Positions 6,628 through 15,805 of a DNA stretch of 63,687 nt are shown piece by piece. Every line of letters starts with the position of its first letter. Position 1 is the stretch's first letter. Source of the DNA: a virus. The notes below the pieces were generated by a model. That model was not told where the DNA came from. It searched no databases and saw only the letters and a program-made list of their open reading frames with translations. The DNA is taken from positions 1-63,687 of the IMG/VR virus record IMGVR_UViG_3300035034_001489, one strand, 5' to 3'. The position numbers and the translations under genes were made by a program.

Positions 6628-6932
6628 AGCTAGAACCGCATTGGCCAAACAACACACCTTTCCATTTTCCTATGAAAACACAACTAATCTACATGACTCC
6701 CGAAATGGGAACCGAAGCCGTCCTCATGCACTGTTTTCTCCAGGGGCAACAGCAGGGCCACTACGTTGGGAAGGACTTGAGCTATCTCAAGAAAACCAAA
6801 GGAGACCCACAACCTATTCTCGTTCAGGATGGCGAGATTGTAGCGAAAGGGTTCGTTGCGCTTGTCAACCTCTGGAAAGACGAAGGGAGACTTTTAGTTA
6901 AAATTAGTCCTTGCCAAACTCTATCAAGATAA
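6624..6932 (+). CDS. hypothetical protein, 102 aa
   Basis: The ATG at 6624 overlaps the preceding stop as ATGA. A second Met at 6672 (MKTQLIYMTPEMG) is an alternative start and gives 86 residues with a neater N-terminal strand. The product has a mixed alpha/beta look with a central GHYVGKDLSYLKK stretch. No motif is recognised. Confidence 0.6.
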   Translation: MKLEPHWPNNTPFHFPMKTQLIYMTPEMGTEAVLMHCFLQGQQQGHYVGKDLSYLKKTKGDPQPILVQDGEIVAKGFVALVNLWKDEGRLLVKISPCQTLSR

Positions 6933-6953
6933 AAGATACAATATAGAAACCCA

Positions 6954-7373
6954 ATGAAAGTCGCCTACTGCTTCCTTTTGCTCGACGAGCCTGTCTTTTC
7001 TGCCGTGTGGCGGAAGTGGCTGGGTGACGACACTTTGGTAAAGGTAAATGCCAGAGAGTCGTCCCAGTTCGTCTCTTTGACTCGGAATGACGCCCTGCGT
7101 TGTTTGGTGCGCGGGGTGGGTGGTTTTGAGAACTGCCAGGTTCCTGCGGACGAGCATTACTTCGCTATGGTCCTGCCCACTTTCGGAAGCCAGCTTCAGA
7201 AGGGGCCGCTGACTTACGCCCGATTTCAACCATACCACTCCCATCCCGACGAAATCGTCGAACTCCCCTACGAACCTGCCGACAGGCTTGGGTTCTTTTT
7301 TATCCGAAAAGTCACCAAGAACACGAAGATGACCTCTGGTTATCTTGAGTGGATCTTGGGCGACAAATCCTAA
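6954..7373 (+). CDS. hypothetical protein, 139 aa
   Basis: The product has 139 residues from the ATG at 6954, behind an A-rich leader (AGAAACCCAATG). The first residues (MKVAYCFLLLDEP) look like the opening strand of a Rossmann-type or glycosyltransferase fold, but the protein is too short for such an enzyme and lacks a DxD motif. It is a soluble globular protein of unknown role. Confidence 0.6.
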   Translation: MKVAYCFLLLDEPVFSAVWRKWLGDDTLVKVNARESSQFVSLTRNDALRCLVRGVGGFENCQVPADEHYFAMVLPTFGSQLQKGPLTYARFQPYHSHPDEIVELPYEPADRLGFFFIRKVTKNTKMTSGYLEWILGDKS

Positions 7374-7380
7374 AAACAAA

Positions 7381-7683
7381 ATGAAGACATCAGTAACAAA
7401 CCCGACCATGGAAGAATTCCAATCAGCCCTGCTGACTCACTCAGTCAACGTCCACCTGTTGGTGGAGAACCACAACAAAGGAACCATCACTTCTGGATAC
7501 TTCCACGAAGATCTACAAATGATCACCGAAGAGTTTTTGAATGATTGGTATGAACCAGCCAAAGCACCACCACCATACGAAGGGATCTTTGACATCCTGG
7601 TTATGAACTTCCTTAGAGGTCTCTTTATCGTTCTTGGCCTCGCATCAGGAGTTGCCCTCTTAGTTTACCTCATTACATTGTAG
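7381..7683 (+). CDS. small membrane protein, C-terminal anchor
   Basis: The product has 100 residues from the ATG at 7381 behind AAAAACAAA. A soluble N-terminal part is followed by one strong hydrophobic span near residues 77-100 (GLFIVLGLASGVALLVYLIT). It would be a tail-anchored membrane protein with its N-terminus in the cytoplasm. Phage proteins of this kind act in host-envelope interference or superinfection exclusion, but nothing specific points to either. Confidence 0.6.
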   Translation: MKTSVTNPTMEEFQSALLTHSVNVHLLVENHNKGTITSGYFHEDLQMITEEFLNDWYEPAKAPPPYEGIFDILVMNFLRGLFIVLGLASGVALLVYLITL

Positions 7684-7685
7684 CC

Positions 7686-7985
7686 ATGGAAACTGGAGGA
7701 AAATCATACTCGCTAGAAGAGAGGCTTCAAGAAGCTCTCAAAGCAGATCACGAGCTTGAACTGGCCAGGATCAAAGTCACGACGGAGCAAAAAGCTCTCG
7801 GAGAAATCTTGACCATGATCCACGAAGAACATGGCCTCACGCTGCAAAAGCTCGCCGATAAAACCAAAATCGGATTCGGAAAGCTCTATAATGTGGCCAA
7901 CGGTCGAACCAAGCTCGAACAAGCAACAATCATCCTTCGCGAAGTGGGTCAAATCCTCAACCCACCCAACCCATTTAAATCATGA
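7686..7985 (+). CDS. XRE-like HTH protein
   Basis: The product has 99 residues. A helical N-terminus precedes an HTH-like segment at about residues 45-80 (MIHEEHGLTLQKLADKTKIG, then KLYNVANGRTK). This has the usual Cro/CI helix-2/helix-3 spacing, with LxxLAxxxxI and a following N-G. It is probably a DNA-binding regulator within the early operon. It ends in an ATGA overlap with the next gene. Confidence 0.65.
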   Translation: METGGKSYSLEERLQEALKADHELELARIKVTTEQKALGEILTMIHEEHGLTLQKLADKTKIGFGKLYNVANGRTKLEQATIILREVGQILNPPNPFKS

Positions 7986-8365
7986 ATTTTGAACAATTTG
8001 ACCTTAAGAAAAGACTCAGCCCCAAGAGATTGGAACAGTTTGCCGAATGCCTCATAAAACTCAGCGACCAAATCGGGATTAAAGTCAGCTCCCGAGGCTG
8101 GGGCTACCAGAGGGAGCAAGAGCGGCTCATTGACAAGAACCAGTTTGACAAGGTAGAAGCGGCCATCATCCCGTTCCCAAGAGTGGCCGAAAAGCTGATT
8201 ACTGATGCTTTTGAAAAATACCTTGGCCCCGATGCTCCTAAGCGTTTTAGAAAGAAACGTGATGAGGCAGATGAGGAATATGCTGAAGTTCTTGACACTT
8301 GCGGAGTTGACCTGCAAGAAGTTGAAGACGCTATTCGCAAACTTAACGGGGAAGAAGAGGACTAA
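7982..8365 (+). CDS. hypothetical protein, 127 aa
   Basis: The product has 127 residues, coupled by ATGA to the HTH gene. It is predominantly helical, with basic and acidic patches and an acidic tail (LNGEEED). It is possibly a partner of the HTH protein because of the coupling. No motif is visible. Confidence 0.6.
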   Translation: MNFEQFDLKKRLSPKRLEQFAECLIKLSDQIGIKVSSRGWGYQREQERLIDKNQFDKVEAAIIPFPRVAEKLITDAFEKYLGPDAPKRFRKKRDEADEEYAEVLDTCGVDLQEVEDAIRKLNGEEED

Positions 8366-8366
8366 A

Positions 8367-8585
8367 ATGAAAGCGGGAAACAAGGGTGATCGTTTTGAAT
8401 GGGAAGACGCAATGGATAGACTCATTGCTCAAGCCCCCGAAGAACCCCCACCCCCTGATGAACCCAAAGAGTCCTCTTCAGATTGCCACGTTTGCACACA
8501 AACATTTCGTATCTCTAATACAAGAACCTGCAATTGCGGGAACACTCTCTGCTTTGATTGCACCTGTGATCAATGCGAAACCTAA
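8367..8585 (+). CDS. small RING-like zinc-finger protein
   Basis: The product has 72 residues from the ATG at 8367. An acidic, Pro-rich N-terminal half is followed by a dense Cys cluster: CHVC, CNCG, CFDC, CDQC. The eight or so Cys residues in C-x2-C pairs suggest a cross-braced two-zinc module similar to RING or FYVE fingers. Binding of a host protein is plausible. No ligase activity should be assumed. Confidence 0.6.
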   Translation: MKAGNKGDRFEWEDAMDRLIAQAPEEPPPPDEPKESSSDCHVCTQTFRISNTRTCNCGNTLCFDCTCDQCET

Positions 8586-8597
8586 AATACCAAAACA

Positions 8598-9182
8598 ATG
8601 ATTAGTCCAGATAATGACATCTCTTCAGCTCACGAAGAGTCTCACGAAGAGTCTCACGAAGAGTCTCACGAAGAGTCACACGAAGAAAGGCTCAAGCGAG
8701 TCGTCGAAACCATCAGCCAGCTCCTTGACGAAAACAACCTCATGGGTTGTGTCAGTGTTGTAGCTCCGGGCTGCAACGCCATGTTCCTCAATCTCAAAGC
8801 AGATTGGAGTGCCGCGAAACCCGGAGAGGAAGACATCAAGATCGAGTATGATCGTGAACTCTCTCACAGTGAGGCAATGGCGAAGCTCGAAGCCACTTAT
8901 GCAACGATCTATGAGCTGGCCGGAATGGCGGAGTTCAACGGTCGGAACATGCAGACGGTTCTTGAACAATTGAACCAATTCCCAATGGGGAATTACTTCT
9001 TACACAAGGTTGTTCTCGCCGCTCAGTTGAAGAAGGGTGGACATGACCCGGAGACGACTGCAAAGCTCAAGCGAACCTATGACAAAATTTGCAAGGATGG
9101 GCCCCCTCCCGTTGACCAAGACAGCGAACCTAAGAAGCCTGTCATTGACGAACCCGAAGAGCCTACTAACGAAGAAGGCTAA
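8598..9182 (+). CDS. acidic protein with HEES repeats
   Basis: The product has 194 residues. The N-terminus carries five near-identical SHEE units encoded by a 12-bp tandem repeat (8629-8688). A globular helical core follows (about residues 35-165), then a Pro/Glu-rich tail (EPKKPVIDEPEEPT). The His-Glu repeats could bind metal ions. The function is unknown. Confidence 0.65.
   Translation: MISPDNDISSAHEESHEESHEESHEESHEERLKRVVETISQLLDENNLMGCVSVVAPGCNAMFLNLKADWSAAKPGEEDIKIEYDRELSHSEAMAKLEATYATIYELAGMAEFNGRNMQTVLEQLNQFPMGNYFLHKVVLAAQLKKGGHDPETTAKLKRTYDKICKDGPPPVDQDSEPKKPVIDEPEEPTNEEG
8629..8688 (+). repeat. 12-bp tandem repeat inside a gene
   Basis: The unit CACGAAGAGTCT is repeated about five times in frame, encoding the HEES units. 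The copies are nearly identical, so the array is probably young and prone to slippage. Confidence 0.85.
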
Positions 9183-9216
9183 AACCAATCTCTTAACCAA
9201 AACAAAAAAGCAGCTA

Positions 9217-9888
9217 ATGAATAAAATTGACGTAAAAAAGCCCGTATTCCTCAAAGATGGAAGATCCGCAAACCTCATCTCCTATGACCTTGTCAAAAAG
9301 ACAGTGACTGGGTTAGTGGCGGGGGTTCAAGATGCCTCAGGGAATGATACCTTGACCTGGGACGAATATGGAAAACTTCAAGGAACCAAGGTTCTCGGGC
9401 CAACCAAAGTAAACAGTCTGGAAGATCTCACCATTCAAAACGAGTGGAAGGATGAACCTCAAGTCCGACTCCTCACTCCTGAAGGCGTCACAGAGGTCAT
9501 TCTCACTCCTGAAGAATACCGGGCAATGACGGAAGCAGCCGACCAGAACGATTGGGCGACACTGGCACAACAAGTCCCCAAAATCTTGGCAAGACACGCC
9601 AAGGAAATGGCTGAAATTGATTCGGAGATTGACAGCCACGAAGAACGTCTTAAGGCTCATTTGGAGGGGGTCCGCCAAGTCGTGGATGAAGACAGCTTCG
9701 AGGACTTGGGAATTGAAGTAACGGATGGTTACTCTGAGTCTCCAAAACCCGATTGGAAATTCACGCATGGACCTGACCTCGCCATGGACGACAAGTGTCG
9801 CTTTCAAATTTGTCAGGCAGTCGAAAGGGCTCAAATCCGTCGAACCAAGTCTCGTGTCATTCACGGTCACTTCCACACCGAAGGATAA
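9217..9888 (+). CDS. hypothetical acidic protein, 223 aa
   Basis: The start at 9217 (MNKIDVKKPVF) is chosen over upstream in-frame codons because those overlap the previous gene. The upstream leader is A-rich (AACAAAAAAGCAGCTA). The product has a beta-rich N-terminal half, a helical middle (about residues 100-165, DSEIDSHEERLKAHLEGV) and a basic end. No catalytic motif is recognised. Confidence 0.6.
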   Translation: MNKIDVKKPVFLKDGRSANLISYDLVKKTVTGLVAGVQDASGNDTLTWDEYGKLQGTKVLGPTKVNSLEDLTIQNEWKDEPQVRLLTPEGVTEVILTPEEYRAMTEAADQNDWATLAQQVPKILARHAKEMAEIDSEIDSHEERLKAHLEGVRQVVDEDSFEDLGIEVTDGYSESPKPDWKFTHGPDLAMDDKCRFQICQAVERAQIRRTKSRVIHGHFHTEG

Positions 9889-9894
9889 CAGCTC

Positions 9895-10344
9895 ATGTTC
9901 AAGCACAAGTCATTCACTGGAACAGCCGCAGCTCTAGCCTCTTGGGTCAACCAAAGGACTGCGACGGTTGACCCCGTCAGCGTTGTTTGTGAGAAAGGAA
10001 AACTCATCCTTTTTTACAGGGACAAGACTTTTAATGGAGCTGATAATGCACAGACTAACATCGTTCTTAGGCACGTTGACAGGCTCTGCAACCTCGACTC
10101 TGATTCAAAGTATCGTTATGAGTTCCCTAAGCAGATGCACGAGAAGTGTGCTTGTCCATTCTCCAGACTCTTTTCAACGGTGAGAAATTTGAAGCAATTC
10201 AAGGATCTCGAACCCGCTCAGATAAGGGAAGCTATCAAAGACGCTCTCGATGGGTCCGAATACCATTTGATCGAAAACAAAACGAAAGCGAAAGCCCTTG
10301 TTGGATCAAGGGTGGTTTGTTTCGTTCACGAGGACCTTTTATAG
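9895..10344 (+). CDS. hypothetical protein, 149 aa
   Basis: The product has 149 residues with beta strands around SVVCEKGKLILFYRDKTF and a C-terminal helix. Cys residues (CACP) are present but not in a clear zinc pattern. It ends in a TAGTG overlap with the next gene, implying coupling. No family is recognised. Confidence 0.6.
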   Translation: MFKHKSFTGTAAALASWVNQRTATVDPVSVVCEKGKLILFYRDKTFNGADNAQTNIVLRHVDRLCNLDSDSKYRYEFPKQMHEKCACPFSRLFSTVRNLKQFKDLEPAQIREAIKDALDGSEYHLIENKTKAKALVGSRVVCFVHEDLL

Positions 10345-10628
10345 TGGAGAAATCTGACTTCCAGCATCCCTCTTATGTGGATGAACTTCCAAGAGACCTC
10401 TTGGTTCCGCACTACCTCATTCACTGCTACCTCTACTATAAACTGGACTCGGAGATCATCAACGACCACCAGTTCAACCAACTTGCAAGGAGGTTGAAGA
10501 AGGAGTGGAAGAAAGTGGATCACCGCCACCAGGAATGTCTTCGTCGAAAAGAACTAACCACCACTGGGTGCAGCATTGAATACCCTCTGATGGTGGTGGG
10601 GTCAGCGAAGTCCTTAATTAAGCATTGA
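10344..10628 (+). CDS. small conserved-looking phage protein with GTG start
   Basis: The GTG at 10344 overlaps the preceding TAG, giving 94 residues. The segment CYLYYKLDSEIINDHQFNQL resembles the YY-x-x-x-D/P-x-IxDxxFDxL pattern of small phage proteins, which recalls the N-terminal Ia domain of NAD-dependent ligases. There is no catalytic ligase motif. It is the last gene before a rho-independent terminator. Confidence 0.55.
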   Translation: MEKSDFQHPSYVDELPRDLLVPHYLIHCYLYYKLDSEIINDHQFNQLARRLKKEWKKVDHRHQECLRRKELTTTGCSIEYPLMVVGSAKSLIKH

Positions 10629-10700
10629 CAGACCTCGTTGGACACGTAAGAGTGTCCCCGGAAACTATCCTTGGTCGGCTAATTCCACCGTCTATGAAAG

Positions 10701-10736
10701 AAAGCCCTTCTGCTGAAAAGTAGAAGGGCTTTTTTG
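10701..10736 (+). terminator. rho-independent terminator
   Basis: AAAGCCCTTCT pairs with AGAAGGGCTTT around a GCTGAAAAGT loop, followed by a run of T. It closes the first early transcription unit, 73 bp after the last stop. The replication genes then start at 10796. Confidence 0.85.
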
Positions 10737-10795
10737 TTTTCAAAAACCTAAAAAATGAGGTTGACCATCTTAGGAAGCTCACATAGCTTCGCCAC

Positions 10796-11002
10796 ATGCC
10801 GACCGAATCCGGGAGACTGACCATCTCTCAAAAGCTGAAACAGCTCATTAAAAACGACGAACGATCCCTGACAGAGATCGCTTCTTTGTCGGGAGTTGAC
10901 TATGAGACCCTTCGAAAGTGGTTCAGGGGAGACGTTCACAAATTAGATGTCGAGAATGCGGACAAGGTCCACCAAGTTTTAACCAACAGCTCATTAGGAT
11001 AG
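10796..11002 (+). CDS. Cro/CI-type HTH protein, 68 aa
   Basis: The product has 68 residues, almost entirely one HTH domain (SLTEIASLSGVDYETLRKWF at about 21-40), as in small Cro-like regulators. It is the first gene after the 10.7-kb terminator and lies 1 base upstream of the primase-helicase gene, so it may autoregulate the replication operon. A TTGACC (10761-10766) and TAGCTT (10784-10789) pair at 17-bp spacing lies just upstream but is weak. Confidence 0.7.
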   Translation: MPTESGRLTISQKLKQLIKNDERSLTEIASLSGVDYETLRKWFRGDVHKLDVENADKVHQVLTNSSLG

Positions 11003-11003
11003 A

Positions 11004-13589
11004 ATGGCAAAGCATTGGTTCTACGGCGGGAAGTCAGTGAGGGACGGACAGCAATGTCGTCTAAAAACTCACACGTTCCAAGATTTTGTGAAGAGCTACA
11101 TCAACGTGCCGATCCCAATGAGGACGACACGGGAAGAGTTTCACAACTATGATGAGGACACTCAGAAGAAATTTAAAGATGTTCCGTATATTTGTGCTTG
11201 TTCTTTTAAGAAAGGTCTTAACAAGCGAAATGATAAGAACGCTTCTAAGCTCCTCATGGTCGCTCTTGACATTGACGCCCCCAGCAAGAAGGAAAAGAAA
11301 CAGGGGTTCAAAGCATACGCTGACGATTTTGTTGAGAGTCCAGAAGCCCTTCGGGATGCTCTCTACCCTTTCAACTTCGCAGCCTATGAAACAGCTTCAA
11401 GCACACCGAAGCATCGAAATTTGAGGATCTTGGTCGAAGTCAAGCCATGTGATCTGAAGCACCACAAAGCACTCGTGGCCACTGTTGCCCGACTCCTCGG
11501 AATGGACCTTGAGAAGTGGAAAGGGAATCGAGAGTCCAACGTGATTTCCCAGCCGATGTATCGTCCCGTTGCTTTCCAGGAAGAAGAGGACAGAAACCCA
11601 GTTCTTTGCTCCCGGACCAATGGAGAGCCGCTCACTAAGCAGGACGTTCCCAAGGGGATTCACAACGATTTTAAGAAGACCAGCATGGCTTTTGATTTCG
11701 ATGAGAGTGAGGAAATCAAATCGTCGCTCATGTTCATGCCTGTGCCTGAACTCACCATTCGGGAAGCTGAATCGGCTCTTGATCATGTTGACCCGGATTG
11801 TGGCTATCTGATGTGGACCAAGATCGCCTCAGCGTTGCGCCACCAGTTTCGGGGTGAAGAGGCTGACGAGGCTTTCGATGTCTTTGATCAGTGGTCTTCG
11901 ACAGGGTCAAAGTATCAGGGGGCCAGTGATACCTCCCTCAAGTGGAGGAGCTTCAAGCCCGATGCTGAGGGGAAGAACCCCACGACAATCAGGACTTTGT
12001 TCCAGTATGCGATTGAAGGTGGTTGGAACTCTTCAGAGGTAGCTTCCAAGGTTCAGGCAACGGTTGAAGAGTGGATCGTGTCATGCACCGACTCATCACT
12101 GTTGATGACTGAAGGGATTGAACGAATTGCCGCCATTCCTTTTCAAAATGATGTGGTTGAGGAGGCTTTGATCTCCCACTTGCAAGAAGCTTCAAAAGAG
12201 ATCAATGGTGTTCGGGTAGAGCGGGGGGTCTATCGCAAGGCTGTCAAAGCAGCTCGCCGGAAATCGGTTCGAGAAAAAGCAGCAACTGAAGACAACTCCC
12301 CGGCTTGGTTGCGGCCTTGGGTTTACATCTCCACCACGAACACTTTCTACAACATGACGACAGGCGTCATCCTCGGGCCTGATGCTTTCAATAACAACTA
12401 TGCTAAGGAGCTAATCAATCAGGATGACATTGACGAAATGATGGGACGCCCTTCGATCATGCCGAAAGATTTTGCCTTGAACATCCAGCAGATCAAACGA
12501 GTCGATGGTTTCGTTTATGACCCTCGGAACAATGCAGAGCCCTTCCTTGAATACAAGGGTGTGAGCTGCCTCAACACCTACCGACAGTCCTCAGTCCCGA
12601 AAGAGACGCCTCTCTATTCAGACAAAGCATTCAAGATTTTGAAGAAATTTTTGAAGATGCTTTTGGGAGACCCGGAAGCAGTCGCCCACATGATTGACTT
12701 CCTCGCCCACACAGTTCAGCACCCAGGACACAAGATTCGTTGGGCTTTCCTCATCCAGTCAGCCCACGGGGCCGGAAAGACCTTGCTTGCCGATGTCATG
12801 GGAGAGGTCATGGGGATCGACAATGTGAAGTATGTCCACACGAAGTCATTGACCTCCGACTTCAACGATTGGGCGGTGGACAACTGCTTCACCGTGTTCG
12901 AGGAACTCTGGGTGAAGGCGAGCCTCCGGTTTGAGCTGGGAAACGCTGTGAAGGATGTCATCTCCAATGACAGGATCTCAGTTCGAAAGAAGTTCGAAGG
13001 GATGAGCGTCGGTCTCAACGTGACGAACAGCATCGCCTTCACAAACTACCACGACGCCATCCACATGGACGCCAGTGACCGCCGCTGGCTTGCAGTCGAG
13101 TCACCATTGCAAACCAAGGAGCAATGCGTTAGGGCCGCGAAACAGGGCCTCTTCAAAGGAATGGTGAAGCTCAAAAAGAAATGGGGAGGCTCACTGAGGT
13201 ATGCTCTTCTGAACTACAAGATCTCCAAGAAGTTTCCTGTCAATGGTCCGGCCCCAATGACAGCATATCGGCAGGAGCTTGTTGAAGAGAGTAAACCTCG
13301 TTTGCTCATCGACATTGGAGATGTCATCGAAGATCCAGATGTCCCCGAAGTAGGTCATGACATCATTCACTCACAGGCACTCCACACAGCCCTCGTGACC
13401 CCATCGAACTCCGAGAAGCCCACTCATTATCTCAGACAGTTGGGTTACAAGCCCTATGGGGGTGGGAAGAAGGTCAGCATTCAGAACCAAAAGACGACGC
13501 TTTGGTTCAACCCTGCGGAGTTCAACGAAAAGAAGAAAGATGCAGCCGAAGTATTGCGTAAGCGGTTAAAAGTCCTAGAATCAGACTAA
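11004..13589 (+). CDS. AEP primase-SF3 helicase fusion
   Basis: The product has 861 residues. The N-terminal part has an archaeo-eukaryotic-primase look: ALDID at about 87-91 supplies two acidic metal ligands, and HRNLRILVEV at 137-146 holds the typical His and basic residues. Residues about 250-335 resemble the PriCT connector (YLMWTKIASALRHQF). The C-terminal half is an SF3/D5-like helicase with Walker A QSAHGAGKT (585-593) and Walker B FEELW about 45 residues later. It would prime and unwind DNA at the phage fork. Length and order fit the family. Confidence 0.85.
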   Translation: MAKHWFYGGKSVRDGQQCRLKTHTFQDFVKSYINVPIPMRTTREEFHNYDEDTQKKFKDVPYICACSFKKGLNKRNDKNASKLLMVALDIDAPSKKEKKQGFKAYADDFVESPEALRDALYPFNFAAYETASSTPKHRNLRILVEVKPCDLKHHKALVATVARLLGMDLEKWKGNRESNVISQPMYRPVAFQEEEDRNPVLCSRTNGEPLTKQDVPKGIHNDFKKTSMAFDFDESEEIKSSLMFMPVPELTIREAESALDHVDPDCGYLMWTKIASALRHQFRGEEADEAFDVFDQWSSTGSKYQGASDTSLKWRSFKPDAEGKNPTTIRTLFQYAIEGGWNSSEVASKVQATVEEWIVSCTDSSLLMTEGIERIAAIPFQNDVVEEALISHLQEASKEINGVRVERGVYRKAVKAARRKSVREKAATEDNSPAWLRPWVYISTTNTFYNMTTGVILGPDAFNNNYAKELINQDDIDEMMGRPSIMPKDFALNIQQIKRVDGFVYDPRNNAEPFLEYKGVSCLNTYRQSSVPKETPLYSDKAFKILKKFLKMLLGDPEAVAHMIDFLAHTVQHPGHKIRWAFLIQSAHGAGKTLLADVMGEVMGIDNVKYVHTKSLTSDFNDWAVDNCFTVFEELWVKASLRFELGNAVKDVISNDRISVRKKFEGMSVGLNVTNSIAFTNYHDAIHMDASDRRWLAVESPLQTKEQCVRAAKQGLFKGMVKLKKKWGGSLRYALLNYKISKKFPVNGPAPMTAYRQELVEESKPRLLIDIGDVIEDPDVPEVGHDIIHSQALHTALVTPSNSEKPTHYLRQLGYKPYGGGKKVSIQNQKTTLWFNPAEFNEKKKDAAEVLRKRLKVLESD

Positions 13590-13656
13590 GCAGCTTGACA
13601 ATAGCAAAAACTCTTGAGAAGCTAATGCCTCTCCTAACCAAAACGAAAACAAAACC

Positions 13657-14271
13657 ATGTTGAAAAAACAAAGCGAGGACCTCCTCATCATTCTGGCCGA
13701 CATCGCCACAAACCTTGTCACCGAAAACAAAGAACTCAACGACCAGCTCGAAGAGATCACGGGTAAACCCATCAAGCGTCCCTCTAAGGACGAAGATGAG
13801 GGCGACTCCGATGAGGGCGACTCCGATGAGGGCGACTCCGATGAGGGCGACTCCGATGAGAAGCCGGACAAGGAACCCAAAGACAAGAAGAGTAAGAAGT
13901 CGAAAGACGAGAAGCCTGAAAAGTCCAAGGACAAAAAGAAGGGTAAGAAAGATAAGAAGTCCAAGAAAAAGGACAAGAAATCTGACAAGCCTGAAGACTC
14001 CGAAGGCTCCAGCGACAAGGTCGATGAACTCGAAGAAATCCGCAAAGTCCTCCGGGACACTCGGACGGGAATCCGCAAAGCCTCCGAAAAGGCAGGGAAC
14101 GACAAGAAGAAGACTGACAAGTTGATCGACAAGTTCCGCGATGAGTGGGCTTCTTACCTCGAAAAGAACGAGTGGGAAAAAATCCAGGCCATCGACAAAA
14201 AGCACCTCTCCGGTGCGCTTGAGGACTGCAAAGAAATTGCAGCGAAGATCCTCAAAAAAGCCAAGAAGTAA
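13657..14271 (+). CDS. low-complexity Lys/Asp-rich protein
   Basis: The product has 204 residues. An N-terminal helical segment (1-45) is followed by four EGDSD units encoded by a 15-bp repeat. Next comes a long Lys/Asp/Ser-rich stretch and a C-terminal helical region (about 120-204, LEEIRKVLRDTRTGIRKAS). The alternating charges resemble the tails of the ssDNA-binding protein at 15965 and of the protein at 53343. The role is unknown. The operon position suggests a replication accessory. Confidence 0.6.
   Translation: MLKKQSEDLLIILADIATNLVTENKELNDQLEEITGKPIKRPSKDEDEGDSDEGDSDEGDSDEGDSDEKPDKEPKDKKSKKSKDEKPEKSKDKKKGKKDKKSKKKDKKSDKPEDSEGSSDKVDELEEIRKVLRDTRTGIRKASEKAGNDKKKTDKLIDKFRDEWASYLEKNEWEKIQAIDKKHLSGALEDCKEIAAKILKKAKK
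13795..13860 (+). repeat. 15-bp tandem repeat inside a gene
   Basis: GATGAGGGCGACTCC is repeated four times with no visible mismatches, plus a final GATGAG. It encodes acidic DEGDS units and is a likely slippage hot spot. Confidence 0.85.
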
Positions 14272-14285
14272 TCAAACCAATTGAT

Positions 14286-14306
14286 CGGCCCTCTCTTCGG
14301 GGGCCG
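14286..14306. other. GC-rich hairpin between genes
   Basis: CGGCCC pairs with GGGCCG around TCTCTTCGG. No T-run follows (TTAACAAC), so it may be an RNA-processing or stability element rather than a terminator. Confidence 0.4.
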
Positions 14307-14329
14307 CTTAACAACCCAAAACCATAGAC

Positions 14330-15799
14330 ATGAGTGGATCAGCCAACCATCACCATTCCATTTCACCTTCAGCAGCCGAACGCTGGGGGTCCTGCACAGC
14401 CCAACCAGCATTTGAAGCAGAAAATCCCGAGAAAATCCTAATTTACAATCTCGAACACACTTTCCCCGAACTCATTCACTACATGAGAACGGAACTCCCA
14501 GACGAAGAGTGGAACGAAGACGAACTCGAATATGTTCCCGTCGTGGAGAGCCTGATGAAAGGCCAAAGCTCCGTTGCAAAGCTCAAAAAGGAGCAACTCC
14601 AAGGATGCCTCCGCATCATTGGCAGTGTCCCGGCCCGGACAGGCACGAGGGCTCACGATTTCGCCGAACAGATCCTCAATGGTGAAGTGGCTCTGGGTGA
14701 GATTCCTGAACAGTTCCAAGAGGGCGTCGGTCAATACGTTGCGAAGTGCGAACAGGTCATGGAAGACAACGAGGATTCAGAGCCTTTTGTGGAGCTTCGA
14801 GTTCCACTATTCTACGATAAGAAAGGGAAAGGAACTCTCGACTTCGGTCTTGCCACTCCTGAGCTTATTGAAATCGTTGACTATAAAAACGGTTCAGGGA
14901 AGTTTGTCTCAGCCGAAGAGAACCCCCAGCTTGGGGCCTATGCTGTGAGCTTTGCGGAGTTTCTCGAAGACGAAGGTCTCTATGACTTTGGACCCGCCAC
15001 AGTTGTTCGCATGACGATCGTTCAACCCAACCATCAGCAAGGGCCTCCAGTCAGAACCTCCGAAACGACACTTGCGGACCTTCGCTCGATGACCAAGTTT
15101 CTCGACAAAGCAGCCAAGAAAATCCACAAGGGGAAGACCAAATTCAAGGGCTCTCCCGAAGCTTGCTACTTCTGCCCTTGCCGACCCTTCTGTGAGCATC
15201 GCATCACCCAAGCTACGGCAGCTTTCCCCCAGCTTTTGGAAGATGAGGTGCTTGAGGCTTTCCCAGATCTCTCAACACGAGGGGCTACCCCCAAGTTCGA
15301 CAAGAAGACTCCCGAAGAGCGAATCGCGGCTCATGGCCTGAACACGCTCTCCCTGAAGAGAATGGTGAAGCTCTGGAAGCATCGGAAGCAGGTCGAGAAA
15401 GCCTACGCTGATATGGATGCCTACCTCACTGCGGAAGCAAAGTTCGGTGAGATGCCTCCAGGTCTTAAGCTGGTCATGGGTCGGGAAGGGAACACAGCGT
15501 GGAAGAATGAAGATGACGCCGACACCTTCTTGAAAAATCAGAAAGTCACGGTCGAAGAGAGACGCAAATCTTCAGTCATCACCCCAACGGCTGTTAAGAC
15601 GATGTTTAAGGACAAACTTAATGAAAAGCGTCCTGAATACTCTAAGCGATTTGCTGATAAGTTCGAAGACCTCACAACTCGTTCAGCCGCTAAGGAAGTG
15701 ATCACTCTCGAAGAAGATTCTCGTGAGCCTGTCTCAAATGTCCTCGACATGTTCCCCGACAGAGACAAAGATGCACCGGAACCGGAAGATATTCCATAG
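14330..15799 (+). CDS. DUF2800 family Cas4/RecB-like nuclease
   Basis: The product has 489 residues. GTRAHDFAEQIL (about 104-115), GTLDF and ELIEIVDYKNG match the PD-(D/E)XK core, with D in the LDF motif and the E/D-x-K of VDYKNG as metal and catalytic residues. The CYFCPCRPFCEH cluster (about 282-293) is the Cys-rich region of Cas4-like 4Fe-4S nucleases. DUF2800 genes are typically neighbours of DUF2815 and family A polymerase genes in phages, exactly as here. Its likely role is 5'-end processing or recombination of phage DNA. Confidence 0.85.
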   Translation: MSGSANHHHSISPSAAERWGSCTAQPAFEAENPEKILIYNLEHTFPELIHYMRTELPDEEWNEDELEYVPVVESLMKGQSSVAKLKKEQLQGCLRIIGSVPARTGTRAHDFAEQILNGEVALGEIPEQFQEGVGQYVAKCEQVMEDNEDSEPFVELRVPLFYDKKGKGTLDFGLATPELIEIVDYKNGSGKFVSAEENPQLGAYAVSFAEFLEDEGLYDFGPATVVRMTIVQPNHQQGPPVRTSETTLADLRSMTKFLDKAAKKIHKGKTKFKGSPEACYFCPCRPFCEHRITQATAAFPQLLEDEVLEAFPDLSTRGATPKFDKKTPEERIAAHGLNTLSLKRMVKLWKHRKQVEKAYADMDAYLTAEAKFGEMPPGLKLVMGREGNTAWKNEDDADTFLKNQKVTVEERRKSSVITPTAVKTMFKDKLNEKRPEYSKRFADKFEDLTTRSAAKEVITLEEDSREPVSNVLDMFPDRDKDAPEPEDIP

Positions 15800-15805
15800 T
15801 TTCAA

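Noticed and set aside
10625-10652. TTGACA with a TAAGAG at 16 bp, just before the 10.7-kb terminator
   Set aside because: A promoter here would be followed at once by a terminator within 50 bp, and the -10 element is poor.
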